From NCBI GenBank assembly GCA_023379515.1, contig JAMCQQ010000327.1, positions 1 through 39,600 of the forward strand: a DNA stretch of 39,600 bases, read 5' to 3'. The notes below the pieces were generated by a model. It searched no databases. It saw nothing but the letters and a program-made list of their open reading frames with translations, and was not told the DNA's origin. The position numbers were made by a program, and so were the translations under genes. The DNA is from Actinomycetota bacterium. GTDB lineage: Bacteria > Actinomycetota > Humimicrobiia > Humimicrobiales > Humimicrobiaceae. Shown here piece by piece: positions 10,934 to 19,406 of this stretch. Positions within the stretch are counted from its first letter, which is position 1. Each line of letters opens with the position of its first letter.

Positions 10934-12415
10934 CTATGGGGGATCTTTATTCCACAGTCTAATCTTCTTCTTAAGTCTTTCTTTATAGGCAGGGGCCAGA
11001 TCCATAATAATAAAACTGTATTCATCTATATCAAATACAGCGTAATTTTTACCGCTATAGCATATTACGATATGCCTTCCCCTCTTTTCTCTTTTTAATA
11101 TTGTATCTATGGTTCTTCTTGCCAAATCCTGCATTTCAGATGAAATAAGATAAAGCTGCATAAGGCTATAAGTGGCCAGAGTTGATAAAACCTGGGTTAA
11201 AACAAGTGAGAACGATGTTGAGGTAAAAGAGGCCAAACTCCACCAGCCTTTAAGCTGGCGATGCCTCTCTTCTATTTTAGTTCTCTTTTCATAAAGATTA
11301 AAAGGTTCGGAAGAGCTTGTATATTTTTTGGTATGGGCAAGTACAAAATAACTTACAGTCCCTTCTATATAATCAGTTGTTCTTTTTACAGATACACAGA
11401 CAGGAACACTTAACTGCTCCCAGGATTTAATGTTATCAAAAGTTACAACTTCTTCTTTTAATGTTGTAAAACCCTCACTGTTTTGTTCCGTTTTATACAA
11501 CTGCCATTTGGCATTTCTTGCTCTTGAGAGTCCCACTGCGTCATCATATACGCTCATACTTTTCTTTAAGGGAATTATCCAGTTTATCTTATGTCTGGCT
11601 TTAAAATCAGTTAACATCTCTCCATCTAAATATCCTCTGTCAATTAATAGTGTGGAAATATATCCTTTGTTTTCTATAAAATTTTGCACAAGATCTCTTC
11701 CTTCATACAGTCCGTTTACACTCCCTGTATCAAGCCTTGCCGCTGCGTATATATAGTAGCTGGCCTCCATGTCTGTATTTAGAAGACTTGAAAGCTTGTA
11801 GCACAAAGTAAGCTTTGCATCAGGACAGGTCTCGTCAGCATAATTTCCACTGCTGTCAAGTCTTACGTAGCTTGCATTCTCATAATTAGTATTGTCGGGA
11901 AGCGGGATAAACGTTGCATCCAGTATAAAAATTCCGCTGTTGTATGCTTTCTTTTTAGAAAGCCAGCTTGTAAAATCATTATTAAACCATAATGTAAGTT
12001 TGTTTGGGTTTGTATCTTTAAAATATTTTCTTATGGTGTCCTGATCTACTGGAAAAATTCTATCTTTTTTATTTTTGTTGTTAAATCCAGGTCCGATATT
12101 AAAACCAAAAAGCTTAAGCAGCGTGCCATTTCTTAAAACATATGGAATGTTTCTAAAACTTTTCTCACCTAGCATTTTAGCTCCAATAAGTGATGCAAGC
12201 AGAAACCAGGGCTCAACTTCTTTTTTAACTCTTGGGCTTGGATAGGTTGCTTCACAGAAGGGGAAGAAATCTGAAGATAGTAGATAAGAAAAAAATTCAT
12301 CTACAAAACCAATAGAACTAAATGCAGCATTGTCAATGTTACCCTGCCTAAGTTCTTTTTCTACTTGAGACTTATTCTGTGTATAGACAAAGTAATCAAT
12401 TCTTTTGGTGTTCAT
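10934..12415 (-). CDS. IS4-family DDE transposase, copy 2
   Basis: 493-aa transposase identical in sequence to the copy at 8702, with the same Asp166/Asp259/Glu382 triad and YREK signature. Its start overlaps the upstream DUF6788 gene by 20 bp. Absence of divergence means very recent duplication or gene conversion. Confidence 0.92.
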   Translation of the reverse strand: MNTKRIDYFVYTQNKSQVEKELRQGNIDNAAFSSIGFVDEFFSYLLSSDFFPFCEATYPSPRVKKEVEPWFLLASLIGAKMLGEKSFRNIPYVLRNGTLLKLFGFNIGPGFNNKNKKDRIFPVDQDTIRKYFKDTNPNKLTLWFNNDFTSWLSKKKAYNSGIFILDATFIPLPDNTNYENASYVRLDSSGNYADETCPDAKLTLCYKLSSLLNTDMEASYYIYAAARLDTGSVNGLYEGRDLVQNFIENKGYISTLLIDRGYLDGEMLTDFKARHKINWIIPLKKSMSVYDDAVGLSRARNAKWQLYKTEQNSEGFTTLKEEVVTFDNIKSWEQLSVPVCVSVKRTTDYIEGTVSYFVLAHTKKYTSSSEPFNLYEKRTKIEERHRQLKGWWSLASFTSTSFSLVLTQVLSTLATYSLMQLYLISSEMQDLARRTIDTILKREKRGRHIVICYSGKNYAVFDIDEYSFIIMDLAPAYKERLKKKIRLWNKDPP

Positions 12416-12779
12416 AGCTTGATGTTTTAATTTTTTTTATCATAGCTATAGCATCATATATTTTTTTATCTATTTTATTTAGTCTGGCCATATGGGTTAT
12501 GTATTTTCTGTAATCAAGCGCCATCTTTTCTATGGACAGCTCATGAGATTTTTTAACAAAGGTAAGTTTTGTCTGTCCGCTTATTTTTTTGGAAAGATAT
12601 TTAAACGGGCCGTGCAGATTTCCTTTTGTACACCTGCAGTTTTTGTTGCCGCATTTTTTATACACCGTATATATCGAACCATCAATCATGTCATGGGCAT
12701 TTAAAAGATAATGCAATATCTTTTTTCTCTGCGCTTCAAGGCCTGCTATATTTTTTCTAATATTGTTTATGTCATTCAT
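12396..12779 (-). CDS. IS4 accessory protein, DUF6788 type, copy 2
   Basis: 127-aa protein identical to the one at 10164, with the same CGNKNCRC cluster and GNLHGPFKYLS motif. It is the first gene of the two-gene operon in the second element. Confidence 0.8.
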   Translation of the reverse strand: MNDINNIRKNIAGLEAQRKKILHYLLNAHDMIDGSIYTVYKKCGNKNCRCTKGNLHGPFKYLSKKISGQTKLTFVKKSHELSIEKMALDYRKYITHMARLNKIDKKIYDAIAMIKKIKTSSYEHQKN

Positions 12780-12785
12780 AATATT

Positions 12786-12810
12786 GTATGTAAATTATTA
12801 TATTACATAC
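12786..12810 (-). promoter_or_regulatory. Palindrome over the IS operon promoter, copy 2
   Basis: Same GTATGTAA-N9-TTACATAC inverted repeat enclosing TATAAT as in copy 1, six bases from the DUF6788 start codon. Confidence 0.5.
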
Positions 12811-12952
12811 CATATATTAATTAAAAATGCAATGTTTTTAAAATTAGTGTTATTTTTGTTAAATGAGGGTAATTATTTTCTTAGAACATACCTATTTTGT
12901 AAGTATAATTGAGGCTATTAAAAATTATTGAATTACAGTGTCTGAATCACAG

Positions 12953-12962
12953 ATAATATCTG
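12953..12962 (+). repeat. 10-bp direct repeat, copy 3 of 3
   Basis: ATAATATCTG at the right edge of the second IS element, followed by native sequence (CGGGAAG) leading to the DUF721 gene. Confidence 0.75.
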
Positions 12963-12992
12963 CGGGAAGAAAAATGATTATTGTTTTTTTAT

Positions 12993-13298
12993 TTATTCCA
13001 TTTGAAGATCGGGTTTAATCCTCAAAGTGGAGACAATATCTTCTTTTAAATAATTATTTATCTTATCTATTATTTTTTGAGACATCAGGCTTAATTCACC
13101 TGCCCAGATGGGATTTATAGTTGAGATATATAGAACTTTATCTCTTAACTTTCGAGGTTTCGTATTTTTAGCAATTTCCCTTCCAACTATTTCCTCCCAA
13201 TGATTGAAAAGGCTATAGCTTTTAAGCTTACTGCTAAGTTTGTGCTCTAAAATATAGCTGTCAATTATGTTTGATATTCTGTCTGCACCGGTCGTCAT
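12993..13298 (-). CDS. DUF721 (DciA-like) protein
   Basis: 101-aa DUF721 protein. The family includes DciA, which helps load the replicative helicase in bacteria lacking DnaC/DnaI, and in Actinobacteria it lies between recF and gyrB. The conserved core is SLFNHWEEIVGREIAKNTKPRKLRD followed by LYISTINPIWAGELSLM and a last helix with LNNYL-like spacing. GGTGAG stands six bases before the ATG. It starts only 19 bp after the upstream Fe-S gene and is probably cotranscribed with it. Helicase loading is assumed from the family. Confidence 0.8.
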   Translation of the reverse strand: MTTGADRISNIIDSYILEHKLSSKLKSYSLFNHWEEIVGREIAKNTKPRKLRDKVLYISTINPIWAGELSLMSQKIIDKINNYLKEDIVSTLRIKPDLQME

Positions 13299-13317
13299 AA
13301 GTTACTCACCAAATATC

Positions 13318-14529
13318 TCAAATGCTCTCAATGCTTTCAAGCAGAAGTTCGGAAATATCCATGACTTTTATTTTTGATTTTTCTTTCTTTAATGCCCCCG
13401 CAATTGTTCTGACACATTGCTGGCATGAAGATACAACAATATCAGCTCCTGAATTTATTATTTCCTGAGCTCTGATTTTTGCAATATTTTCAGAAAGCTG
13501 CACATTTACTGCTTCAACATTTCCACCGCCTCCGCAGCAAGTTGAAAGATTCCTGTTATTTTCCAGCTCAATAAATTCAATTCCCGGAATCATTTTTATC
13601 AAATTTCTTGGCTCTTCATATATCCCTGAATTTCTTCCCAAATCACAGGGATCATGATATGTAACCTTTTGATTAACTGGATTTAATTTAAATTTTCCTT
13701 CTTTTGCGAGTTTATACAGATATTGTACTACATGTAAAACTTCGAATTTCATTTTAAATTCAGAATAAATTTCCGGATAAATATGCTTCCACATATGATA
13801 ACATGATGGACATGATGTAATTAAATATTTTGCACCTGTTTTATTTACTTTTTCAATATTATGCCTTGCAAAATCTATAAAATCTTCCCTGAAACCTGAA
13901 GTTAGGAGCGGAAAACCGCAACACCATTCTTCATCTCCAAGAAGTCCAAAATCAATACCTGCTGCTTTTAAAATTAGTACAATTGATCTTGGTATTTTGA
14001 AAACCCGGGGTGAGAACGAAGAAACGCACCCGACAAAATATATTACTTCTGCTTTTTCTTTAATATATTTATCCTCAGGTAATTCAGCAATCTGGTTAAT
14101 CCAATTGATTCTACCCTCATTTGTATCAAAGGATACATTATGAGCTTTTAGTAATTTTTCCCTTAACATATTAAGTACTTCCGGGTATTTCCCTTCCTCT
14201 ACCAGAATCTCCCTGAGTTTTAACCATATATCCTGAAGCTTTATATTAATATAACACTCCTGCTCACATCTGGAACACATGGTACACTCAAAGGCTGCTT
14301 TTGAAATTTTTTCTATATCTTTCTCGCTTATTTTTCTTCTCTTAAAAATTTTCTGAAAGATTCCATATTCAGCATCTACCAATTTTCTTAAAACTTCCAT
14401 TTTCTTTTTGGGTGATATAGCAACATCACCACTTCCAGCATAAGCAGAGCAAAGATCTAAACAATTACCACATCTGGTACATGCATCGATTTCAGCTAAT
14501 TGCTTTACAGTAAACTTATCTAATTTCAT
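13318..14529 (-). CDS. HdrD/GlpC-like Fe-S oxidoreductase (two CCG domains)
   Basis: 403-aa soluble redox protein. Two 4Fe-4S motifs are at the N-terminus: Cys17, 20, 23, 27 and Cys82, 85, 88, 92. Two CCG cysteine-rich domains follow (GDEEWCCGFPL, then HDPCDLGR with STCCGGGGN), as in HdrD, GlpC and LutA-type proteins. These domains typically bind noncubane 4Fe-4S clusters and reduce disulfides or quinones. The gene follows a membrane cytochrome-like gene by 43 bp, giving an HdrE-HdrD-like pair. The electron acceptor is unknown; heterodisulfide itself is unlikely to be certain in a bacterium. Confidence 0.85.
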   Translation of the reverse strand: MKLDKFTVKQLAEIDACTRCGNCLDLCSAYAGSGDVAISPKKKMEVLRKLVDAEYGIFQKIFKRRKISEKDIEKISKAAFECTMCSRCEQECYINIKLQDIWLKLREILVEEGKYPEVLNMLREKLLKAHNVSFDTNEGRINWINQIAELPEDKYIKEKAEVIYFVGCVSSFSPRVFKIPRSIVLILKAAGIDFGLLGDEEWCCGFPLLTSGFREDFIDFARHNIEKVNKTGAKYLITSCPSCYHMWKHIYPEIYSEFKMKFEVLHVVQYLYKLAKEGKFKLNPVNQKVTYHDPCDLGRNSGIYEEPRNLIKMIPGIEFIELENNRNLSTCCGGGGNVEAVNVQLSENIAKIRAQEIINSGADIVVSSCQQCVRTIAGALKKEKSKIKVMDISELLLESIESI

Positions 14530-14572
14530 CTTACTTTAAGTACATATTCTTATTTTAAATTTTTGATAAAAC

Positions 14573-15370
14573 TTAATCATTTGGTTTTTTATTTATGAAT
14601 GCAACAATTGGTCCAAAAACCATATGTGAATATTTACCATATGGTATGTATGCTGCAAAGGCAAACAACAAAACCATATGAATATATAAAAATATTTGAC
14701 TAACAATACCCCAGTTAATTTTTATATAAGAAAATATTAATGAAATAACAAATCCCGCAGGCATAAATATAGCTCTTCCAACCGGAATATTATTATTTAA
14801 AATAAAACTTGCCTCATATAAAAAACCAGATAAAATTATTATGGCAATAAAAATACCTGCCGATTTATCCTTTAATTCAACTGATTTTTTCTTATTTTTC
14901 AGAATAATAAATCTAACAACCGCCAATAAAACACCAAAAATAATAATCATCTTGGGTATATCAAGAAGAATTGCCATAAAAAACCATGATAAATGATAAA
15001 TAGGAAATCCTTCAGGAGATACAGCAACAAATATTAAATAAACTATAGTTACAATTAAAAAAGTTGTAAAACCCCAGAACATAAATAAATGAATAAACCA
15101 TTTTAGCTTACTGCTTTTGAATAGATCAACATGTATTATGCTGTTATTGAAGAAAGATTTTAAAATTTTAAAAAAATCCCTGCTAAAGAGTCTTTTTAAA
15201 AATGATCCCACGTATTTGAAAAAACGGATCCACTTGGATTTGACAATTATTTCTTTACTGTAAATTCCACTTTCTGCTCCACCAAGCCAGATAGAAATTC
15301 TATAAAAAAACCCGATTAAGAATATTAGAATAAATAATCCAAAAATAATCCAGAAAAATAAACTAAACAT
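14573..15370 (-). CDS. HdrE/NarI-like cytochrome b membrane subunit
   Basis: 265-aa integral membrane protein with an N-terminal helix, a basic cytoplasmic stretch, and about five further helices. SKLKWFIHLFMFWGF and the last-helix YIHMVLLFAFAAYIPYGKYSHM place histidines as in the nitrate-reductase gamma subunit/HdrE/DsrM family, where they ligate heme b. It precedes the Fe-S gene on the same strand. Together they would pass electrons between a quinone pool and a cytoplasmic Fe-S enzyme. The start has no strong ribosome site (GGTATAAAA ATG). Confidence 0.8.
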   Translation of the reverse strand: MFSLFFWIIFGLFILIFLIGFFYRISIWLGGAESGIYSKEIIVKSKWIRFFKYVGSFLKRLFSRDFFKILKSFFNNSIIHVDLFKSSKLKWFIHLFMFWGFTTFLIVTIVYLIFVAVSPEGFPIYHLSWFFMAILLDIPKMIIIFGVLLAVVRFIILKNKKKSVELKDKSAGIFIAIIILSGFLYEASFILNNNIPVGRAIFMPAGFVISLIFSYIKINWGIVSQIFLYIHMVLLFAFAAYIPYGKYSHMVFGPIVAFINKKPND

Positions 15371-15692
15371 TTTTATACCTAAATTTTTTAAATATTTAAT
15401 AAATAGCTTATTAAATGAGTAATATTATCATATTTATTTTTTTTTAAAAATAAATTTATTTAATAAATCTACAAGGTTTTCTCTCTTATTCATCTCATCT
15501 TTGTTATATACTAAAAAAACACAAAACTCCTTTCAAAAACTCTTGACATATAAAATAGGTTAAGTAAAATATGGTGAATTACTTATCAATGGATTAAAAG
15601 AAAAAGAAGCAGTAAGAGAAGCAAGTCAGCCTTATTACCATACTTTTTATTTAACACAAGAACTTCTCTGGGAAAATCTAAGAAAAGATCCA
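15371..15692. other. Junction between cytochrome gene and restriction island
   Basis: 322 bp without a start-to-stop gene. The left half (to about 15540) is very AT-rich leader of the minus-strand cytochrome gene. The right half holds a near-consensus plus-strand promoter and 129 bp of in-frame hsdM coding sequence (codons from 15564) with no ATG, GTG or TTG before 15693. I see no repeat or att site marking the island edge. Confidence 0.6.
15543..15570 (+). promoter_or_regulatory. Promoter at the head of the restriction island
   Basis: Perfect TTGACA (15543-15548), 16-bp spacer, TAAAAT (15565-15570). Transcription would start at about 15577, inside the open hsdM frame, which is odd for a gene needing more N-terminal sequence. 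Confidence 0.6.
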
Positions 15693-16922
15693 TTGAAATT
15701 ACCTGAAAATCTCTCCAAAAACTTAAAAGAAATTGCTGAACTTAATCCGGATTATAAAGATATCTTTTTACAATTTGATTTCCATACATTTACCACTAAT
15801 CAGGAAAATAATTCTATTTTAGCCAATTTATTTGAACTATTCAGCAAATATTCTTTTGAAAACATTGGCACTGATATTTTAGGAGATGCTTATGAATGGA
15901 TTTTAAAATACTTTGCTCCCACTAAAGCTAAAGAAGGTGAAGTATATACTCCAAGAGAAGCAATAAGGTTAATGATTGAAATTTTAGACCCAGAACCCCA
16001 AAAAAGCATTTATGATCCTGCTTTAGGTAGTGCAGGAATGCTTATCATTGCTTATCAATATGTAAAAGAAAAATATGGAGAGGAAAAAGCTAATACTTTA
16101 TTTTTGTATGGACAGGAGCAAAACGGAAAAACTTTGGCTTTGGCAAAAATGAATGCTATTTTACATGGAATAAGAAATATTACTTTATTTCAAGGAGATA
16201 CTCTTTTATATCCAAAAATTAAAATAAAAGAAAAAATTAAAGATTTTGATTATGTAGTGGCAAATCCTCCATGGAATCAAAAAAACCTTTATGACGAAAA
16301 TACTTTAAAAAAAGGTGAACTTTGGCGAGAAAGATTTAGTTTTGGTTTCCCTACTCGTCAATCAGCGGATTGGGCTTGGCTTCAGCACATGTTGGCATCA
16401 GTAAAAGACCATAGTAAGGTTGCAGTAGTTATAGACACAGGTGCAGTTTCAAGAGGTGGAAGAGAGAAATTTATTAGAGAAAAAATTTTAGATGTAAATG
16501 ATTTTATTGATACTGTCATTCTTCTTCCTGAAAAACTCTTTTACAATACTGGCGCGCCAGGTCTGATAATTGTCTTTGATAAAAACAAAACTCGGGAAAG
16601 AAAAGAAAAAATTCTTCTAATTAATGCTTCGAAAGAATTCCAACCTGGCAAACCACAAAATACTTTAGGAAAAGAAAATATCAGAAAAATTGTAGAAGTT
16701 TACCGTGAATATAAAGAAATTGAAGGATTAAGCAAAATTATCACCATTAAAGATGCAGCAGAAGCTGATTATAATTTATCACCTTCAAGATATGTAAGCG
16801 GAGTGGAGGAAGAAGAATATAGATCGATTGAAGAGATTATTAAAGAAGTCAAACAGATTGAAATAGAAAAACAAAAAATTGAGCAAAAATTAAAAGATAT
16901 TTTAAATAAAATAAATATTTAA
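15693..16922 (+). CDS. hsdM: Type I restriction-modification methyltransferase subunit, 5'-truncated
   Basis: N6-adenine methyltransferase subunit, 409 aa from a TTG start. The open frame extends upstream to 15564 with convincing HsdM sequence (REASQPYYHTFYLTQELLW) but no usable start, so the N-terminal helical domain is missing. Motif IV is intact (NPPW, residues 191-194). The SAM-binding motif I reads DPALGSAGM instead of DPxCGSGG, an Ala replacing the second Gly. GEVYTPREAIRLM before it is typical. The protease gene follows 39 bp later. I consider it a probable remnant or an unusually short form; a start at TTG 15693 lacks a strong ribosome site. Confidence 0.75.
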   Translation: MKLPENLSKNLKEIAELNPDYKDIFLQFDFHTFTTNQENNSILANLFELFSKYSFENIGTDILGDAYEWILKYFAPTKAKEGEVYTPREAIRLMIEILDPEPQKSIYDPALGSAGMLIIAYQYVKEKYGEEKANTLFLYGQEQNGKTLALAKMNAILHGIRNITLFQGDTLLYPKIKIKEKIKDFDYVVANPPWNQKNLYDENTLKKGELWRERFSFGFPTRQSADWAWLQHMLASVKDHSKVAVVIDTGAVSRGGREKFIREKILDVNDFIDTVILLPEKLFYNTGAPGLIIVFDKNKTRERKEKILLINASKEFQPGKPQNTLGKENIRKIVEVYREYKEIEGLSKIITIKDAAEADYNLSPSRYVSGVEEEEYRSIEEIIKEVKQIEIEKQKIEQKLKDILNKINI

Positions 16923-16961
16923 AAAAATTTTTGTGTCTTATTTTTAATGAAAGGAAAATAA

Positions 16962-17882
16962 ATGGATACTTTGAAACAAAAAATTGAATGCAAAGTTTTA
17001 AAAGATCCCATCTTTTCTACAGTATTAAATGAGAGAAGTGGTTCTCAAAAACGCAAGGAGATAATAATAAATATTGAAAAAGCAACTGGTTATAAATTTG
17101 CCTCTTATGTTTCATTATTTTTTAGTGCAAAAGGAAATACAATTAATCCAGATGATATACAACCATTTTCGGATTTATTATATTCTGGGGATATTAATAA
17201 AAAATTATTATTGATGATTAACAGTCCAGGTGGACTACCCGAAGTTACAGAGAAAATGGTAGAACTGATAAGATCAAAATACGAAGAATTTAAAGTAATT
17301 GTTCCAAATTATGCAAAAAGCGCTGCTACTCTTTTATCTTTTGCAAGTGATGAAATTATCATGTCTGATACATCTGAACTAGGTCCAATTGATCCCCAGA
17401 TGGTTAGACAGGATTTAAAAAGTGGTGTTGTCCAAGTGTTACCCGCTCATGCTTATATAAATAGTTATAATGATATTGTTAAGATAATAAATGAAAGAGG
17501 AAATCTTCTACCTGCAGATATTCCAATATTAAATAATATTGATATAGCATTTATTGATAGATGTAATAGAGCAGTAGAACACTCAGAAACATTGGCAAAA
17601 AAGTGGTTATCGCAAAATATGTTTAAAGGTCAAGATGATAAAAAAGCTATTTCAATTTCCAAATATTTTGCGAGAGATAAAGGTCTGTTATCTCATTCTC
17701 AAGTAGTTGGCTGGAAAGAAGCTAAAAGTATGGGTTTAAATATAAATTATATCAATAGGGAAAATGATATTGGGAAGCTTATATGGGAATTATATATAAG
17801 ATCTGAGCTATTTCTTAGGGAAACCCAACAAGTCAAATTATTTGAAAGCAATACTTGTTCAATTGCGATAAGAGTTCTTTGA
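16962..17882 (+). CDS. SDH-type (ClpP-fold) serine protease
   Basis: 306-aa protein of the serine dehydrogenase proteinase family (PF01972), a membrane-free relative of ClpP and SppA. The oxyanion loop INSPGG is at 87-91, the probable nucleophile Ser120 in PNYAKSAATLLSFASDEI, and the family signature SELGPIDPQM at 138-147. No signal peptide is seen. AAGGAAAA precedes the ATG well. It lies between hsdM and hsdS on the same strand, a position where no protease is required for restriction, so it is either cargo or an added effector or control. Substrate is unknown. Confidence 0.82.
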   Translation: MDTLKQKIECKVLKDPIFSTVLNERSGSQKRKEIIINIEKATGYKFASYVSLFFSAKGNTINPDDIQPFSDLLYSGDINKKLLLMINSPGGLPEVTEKMVELIRSKYEEFKVIVPNYAKSAATLLSFASDEIIMSDTSELGPIDPQMVRQDLKSGVVQVLPAHAYINSYNDIVKIINERGNLLPADIPILNNIDIAFIDRCNRAVEHSETLAKKWLSQNMFKGQDDKKAISISKYFARDKGLLSHSQVVGWKEAKSMGLNINYINRENDIGKLIWELYIRSELFLRETQQVKLFESNTCSIAIRVL

Positions 17883-17886
17883 TACT

Positions 17887-18066
17887 CTATTCAGTAGAGG
17901 AGTAGATTGAAATGGGAATATATTCATTATTAGGGTTTAAATTTTTAAGAATTTGTTCGTTTGAAATATTGTATAGATCCAGCCATTTTTTTATATCTGG
18001 ATTTTCTTTAAAATATTTATCTAAGATTTTCTCTTTATCTTCTAAAGATTTTATTAAAACAGACAT
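17887..18066 (-). CDS. Antisense 59-aa gene of unknown function
   Basis: A 59-codon frame on the strand opposite to its neighbours: MSVLIKSLEDKEKILDKYF at the N-terminus, then KKWLDLYNISNEQILKNL and an ISIYSSTE end. It has an excellent ribosome site, GGAGGAG five bases before ATG, and a good promoter (TTGTTT-N16-TATAAT). Composition is acidic-basic helical with no signal or membrane segment. Placed between the protease and hsdS, it is convergent with the former (stops 5 bp apart) and divergent from the latter (83 bp). I do not recognise the family; antitoxin or controller roles would be guesses. Confidence 0.65.
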   Translation of the reverse strand: MSVLIKSLEDKEKILDKYFKENPDIKKWLDLYNISNEQILKNLNPNNEYIPISIYSSTE

Positions 18067-18104
18067 ATTTACTCCTCCAAGTTTTAAAATATGTAGAGTT
18101 TTTA

Positions 18105-18132
18105 ATTATATTAGTTTATAAAATAAAAACAA
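18105..18132 (-). promoter_or_regulatory. Promoter of the antisense small gene
   Basis: On the minus strand TTGTTT (18127-18132), 16-bp spacer, TATAAT (18105-18110). Transcription would begin about 35 bp before the small gene's ATG. Confidence 0.55.
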
Positions 18133-18149
18133 TAACATTTTATCAAAAA

Positions 18150-19406
18150 ATGGGTGAAAAAGTAATTAATAGGAATAGTAAAATTTGTTTCCCAAATGAT
18201 TGGGAAACAATAAATCTGAAAGATGATTGTTTTACAAAAGTTATTATGGGACAATCACCTCCATCGTCTACATATAATTCTTCTGGGATAGGTTTACCAT
18301 TTCTTCAGGGAAAAGCTGAATTTGGAGAAGTATACCCTAAAGCTTTTTTATTTTGTTCAAAACCAATAAAAGTTGCAGAAAAAGATAATATTTTACTCTC
18401 AATTAGAGCTCCAGTTGGGGATGTGAATATTAATCCTTTTAAAGTTTGTATAGGTAGAGGTCTTTTAGCTATAGAAACAAAAAAAGAGAAATTAAATCAT
18501 TTTTTTCTTTTTTACTACTTAAAATTTATTAAAAAATATATTGAAATTCTTTCTTCGGGTTCAACATTTAAAGCAATTACAAAGAATGATATTGGAAAAA
18601 TAGAAATTCCTCTTCCACCTGTTAATGAACAAAAAAAAATTATATTTGTTTTGAATGCAATTCAGGAAGCAATTAAATATTATGAAGAGGTTATTGGTAA
18701 AATAAAAGATTTAAAAGATTTAATAATTAAAAGACTTTTTATTGAAGGAACAAGAAAGGAAGAATTAAAAGAAACAGAAATTGGAAAAATACCAAAAAAT
18801 TGGAATGTAGTAAAGTTAGAAGAAGTAACAGAGAAGATAGAGCAAAGAGATCCTTCGCAAAATCCTGATAAAGAAATTAAATATGTTGATATATCGAGTA
18901 TTTCTAATAAAAGTTTTAAAATTGTTGAATTTAAATCTTTTTATGGTAAAGGTGTACCAAGTAGGGCAAGGAAAATAGTCAAACCTGGTGATATAATTTT
19001 TGCAACAGTGCGGCCTTACTTAAGAAGAATTGCAATTATTCCTGATTCATTCATTAACGAATATTGTTCCACTGCATTCTGTGTTATCCGATGTAATGCT
19101 CTTAGATTAAAACCTTATTTTATTTTTCATTATATTGCAACAGATAGATTTGTTCAAAAAGTAAGTCGTAATCAAAGTGGTTCAGGGTATCCTGCAGTAA
19201 CCGATAAGGATATTTTGTCACAAAGTATTCCGCTGCCACCACTAGACGAACAATTAGAAATTATAGAAATTCTGCAAACTATTGACCAAAAAATTGATAT
19301 AGAGCAAAAGAAAAAGGAGCTTTATGGGGAATTGTTTAGGAGCATGTTAGATAAATTGATGAATGGCAAAATTAGAGTTAATAATATTGTATTTAAAATA
19401 TGTTAG
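18150..19406 (+). CDS. hsdS: Type I restriction-modification specificity subunit
   Basis: 418-aa HsdS with two target-recognition domains. The first ends in the conserved IEIPLPPVNEQKKII followed by a helical spacer; the second half begins ETEIGKIPKNWNVVKLEEV, the usual entry to TRD2, and ends in SIPLPPLDEQLEII plus the last helix. Each half would read one part of a bipartite site. No clear ribosome site is upstream of the ATG. It overlaps the next gene by 7 bp. It is complete, unlike hsdM and hsdR. Confidence 0.93.
   Translation: MGEKVINRNSKICFPNDWETINLKDDCFTKVIMGQSPPSSTYNSSGIGLPFLQGKAEFGEVYPKAFLFCSKPIKVAEKDNILLSIRAPVGDVNINPFKVCIGRGLLAIETKKEKLNHFFLFYYLKFIKKYIEILSSGSTFKAITKNDIGKIEIPLPPVNEQKKIIFVLNAIQEAIKYYEEVIGKIKDLKDLIIKRLFIEGTRKEELKETEIGKIPKNWNVVKLEEVTEKIEQRDPSQNPDKEIKYVDISSISNKSFKIVEFKSFYGKGVPSRARKIVKPGDIIFATVRPYLRRIAIIPDSFINEYCSTAFCVIRCNALRLKPYFIFHYIATDRFVQKVSRNQSGSGYPAVTDKDILSQSIPLPPLDEQLEIIEILQTIDQKIDIEQKKKELYGELFRSMLDKLMNGKIRVNNIVFKIC

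Larger units (their letters stand above)
10731..12952 (-). mobile_element. IS4-family insertion sequence, copy 2 (2222 bp)
   Basis: Second element with the same ends, length, orientation and gene content as copy 1, offset by exactly 2232 bp (element plus 10-bp repeat). I saw no internal base difference between the copies. It sits between copy 1 and the DUF721 gene. Confidence 0.85.

Noticed and set aside
17912..18121. 69-codon plus-strand frame between the protease and hsdS
   Set aside because: No ribosome site, hydrophobic and Ser/Phe-rich composition typical of an antisense shadow. The minus-strand 59-codon gene in the same place has a strong ribosome site and promoter.
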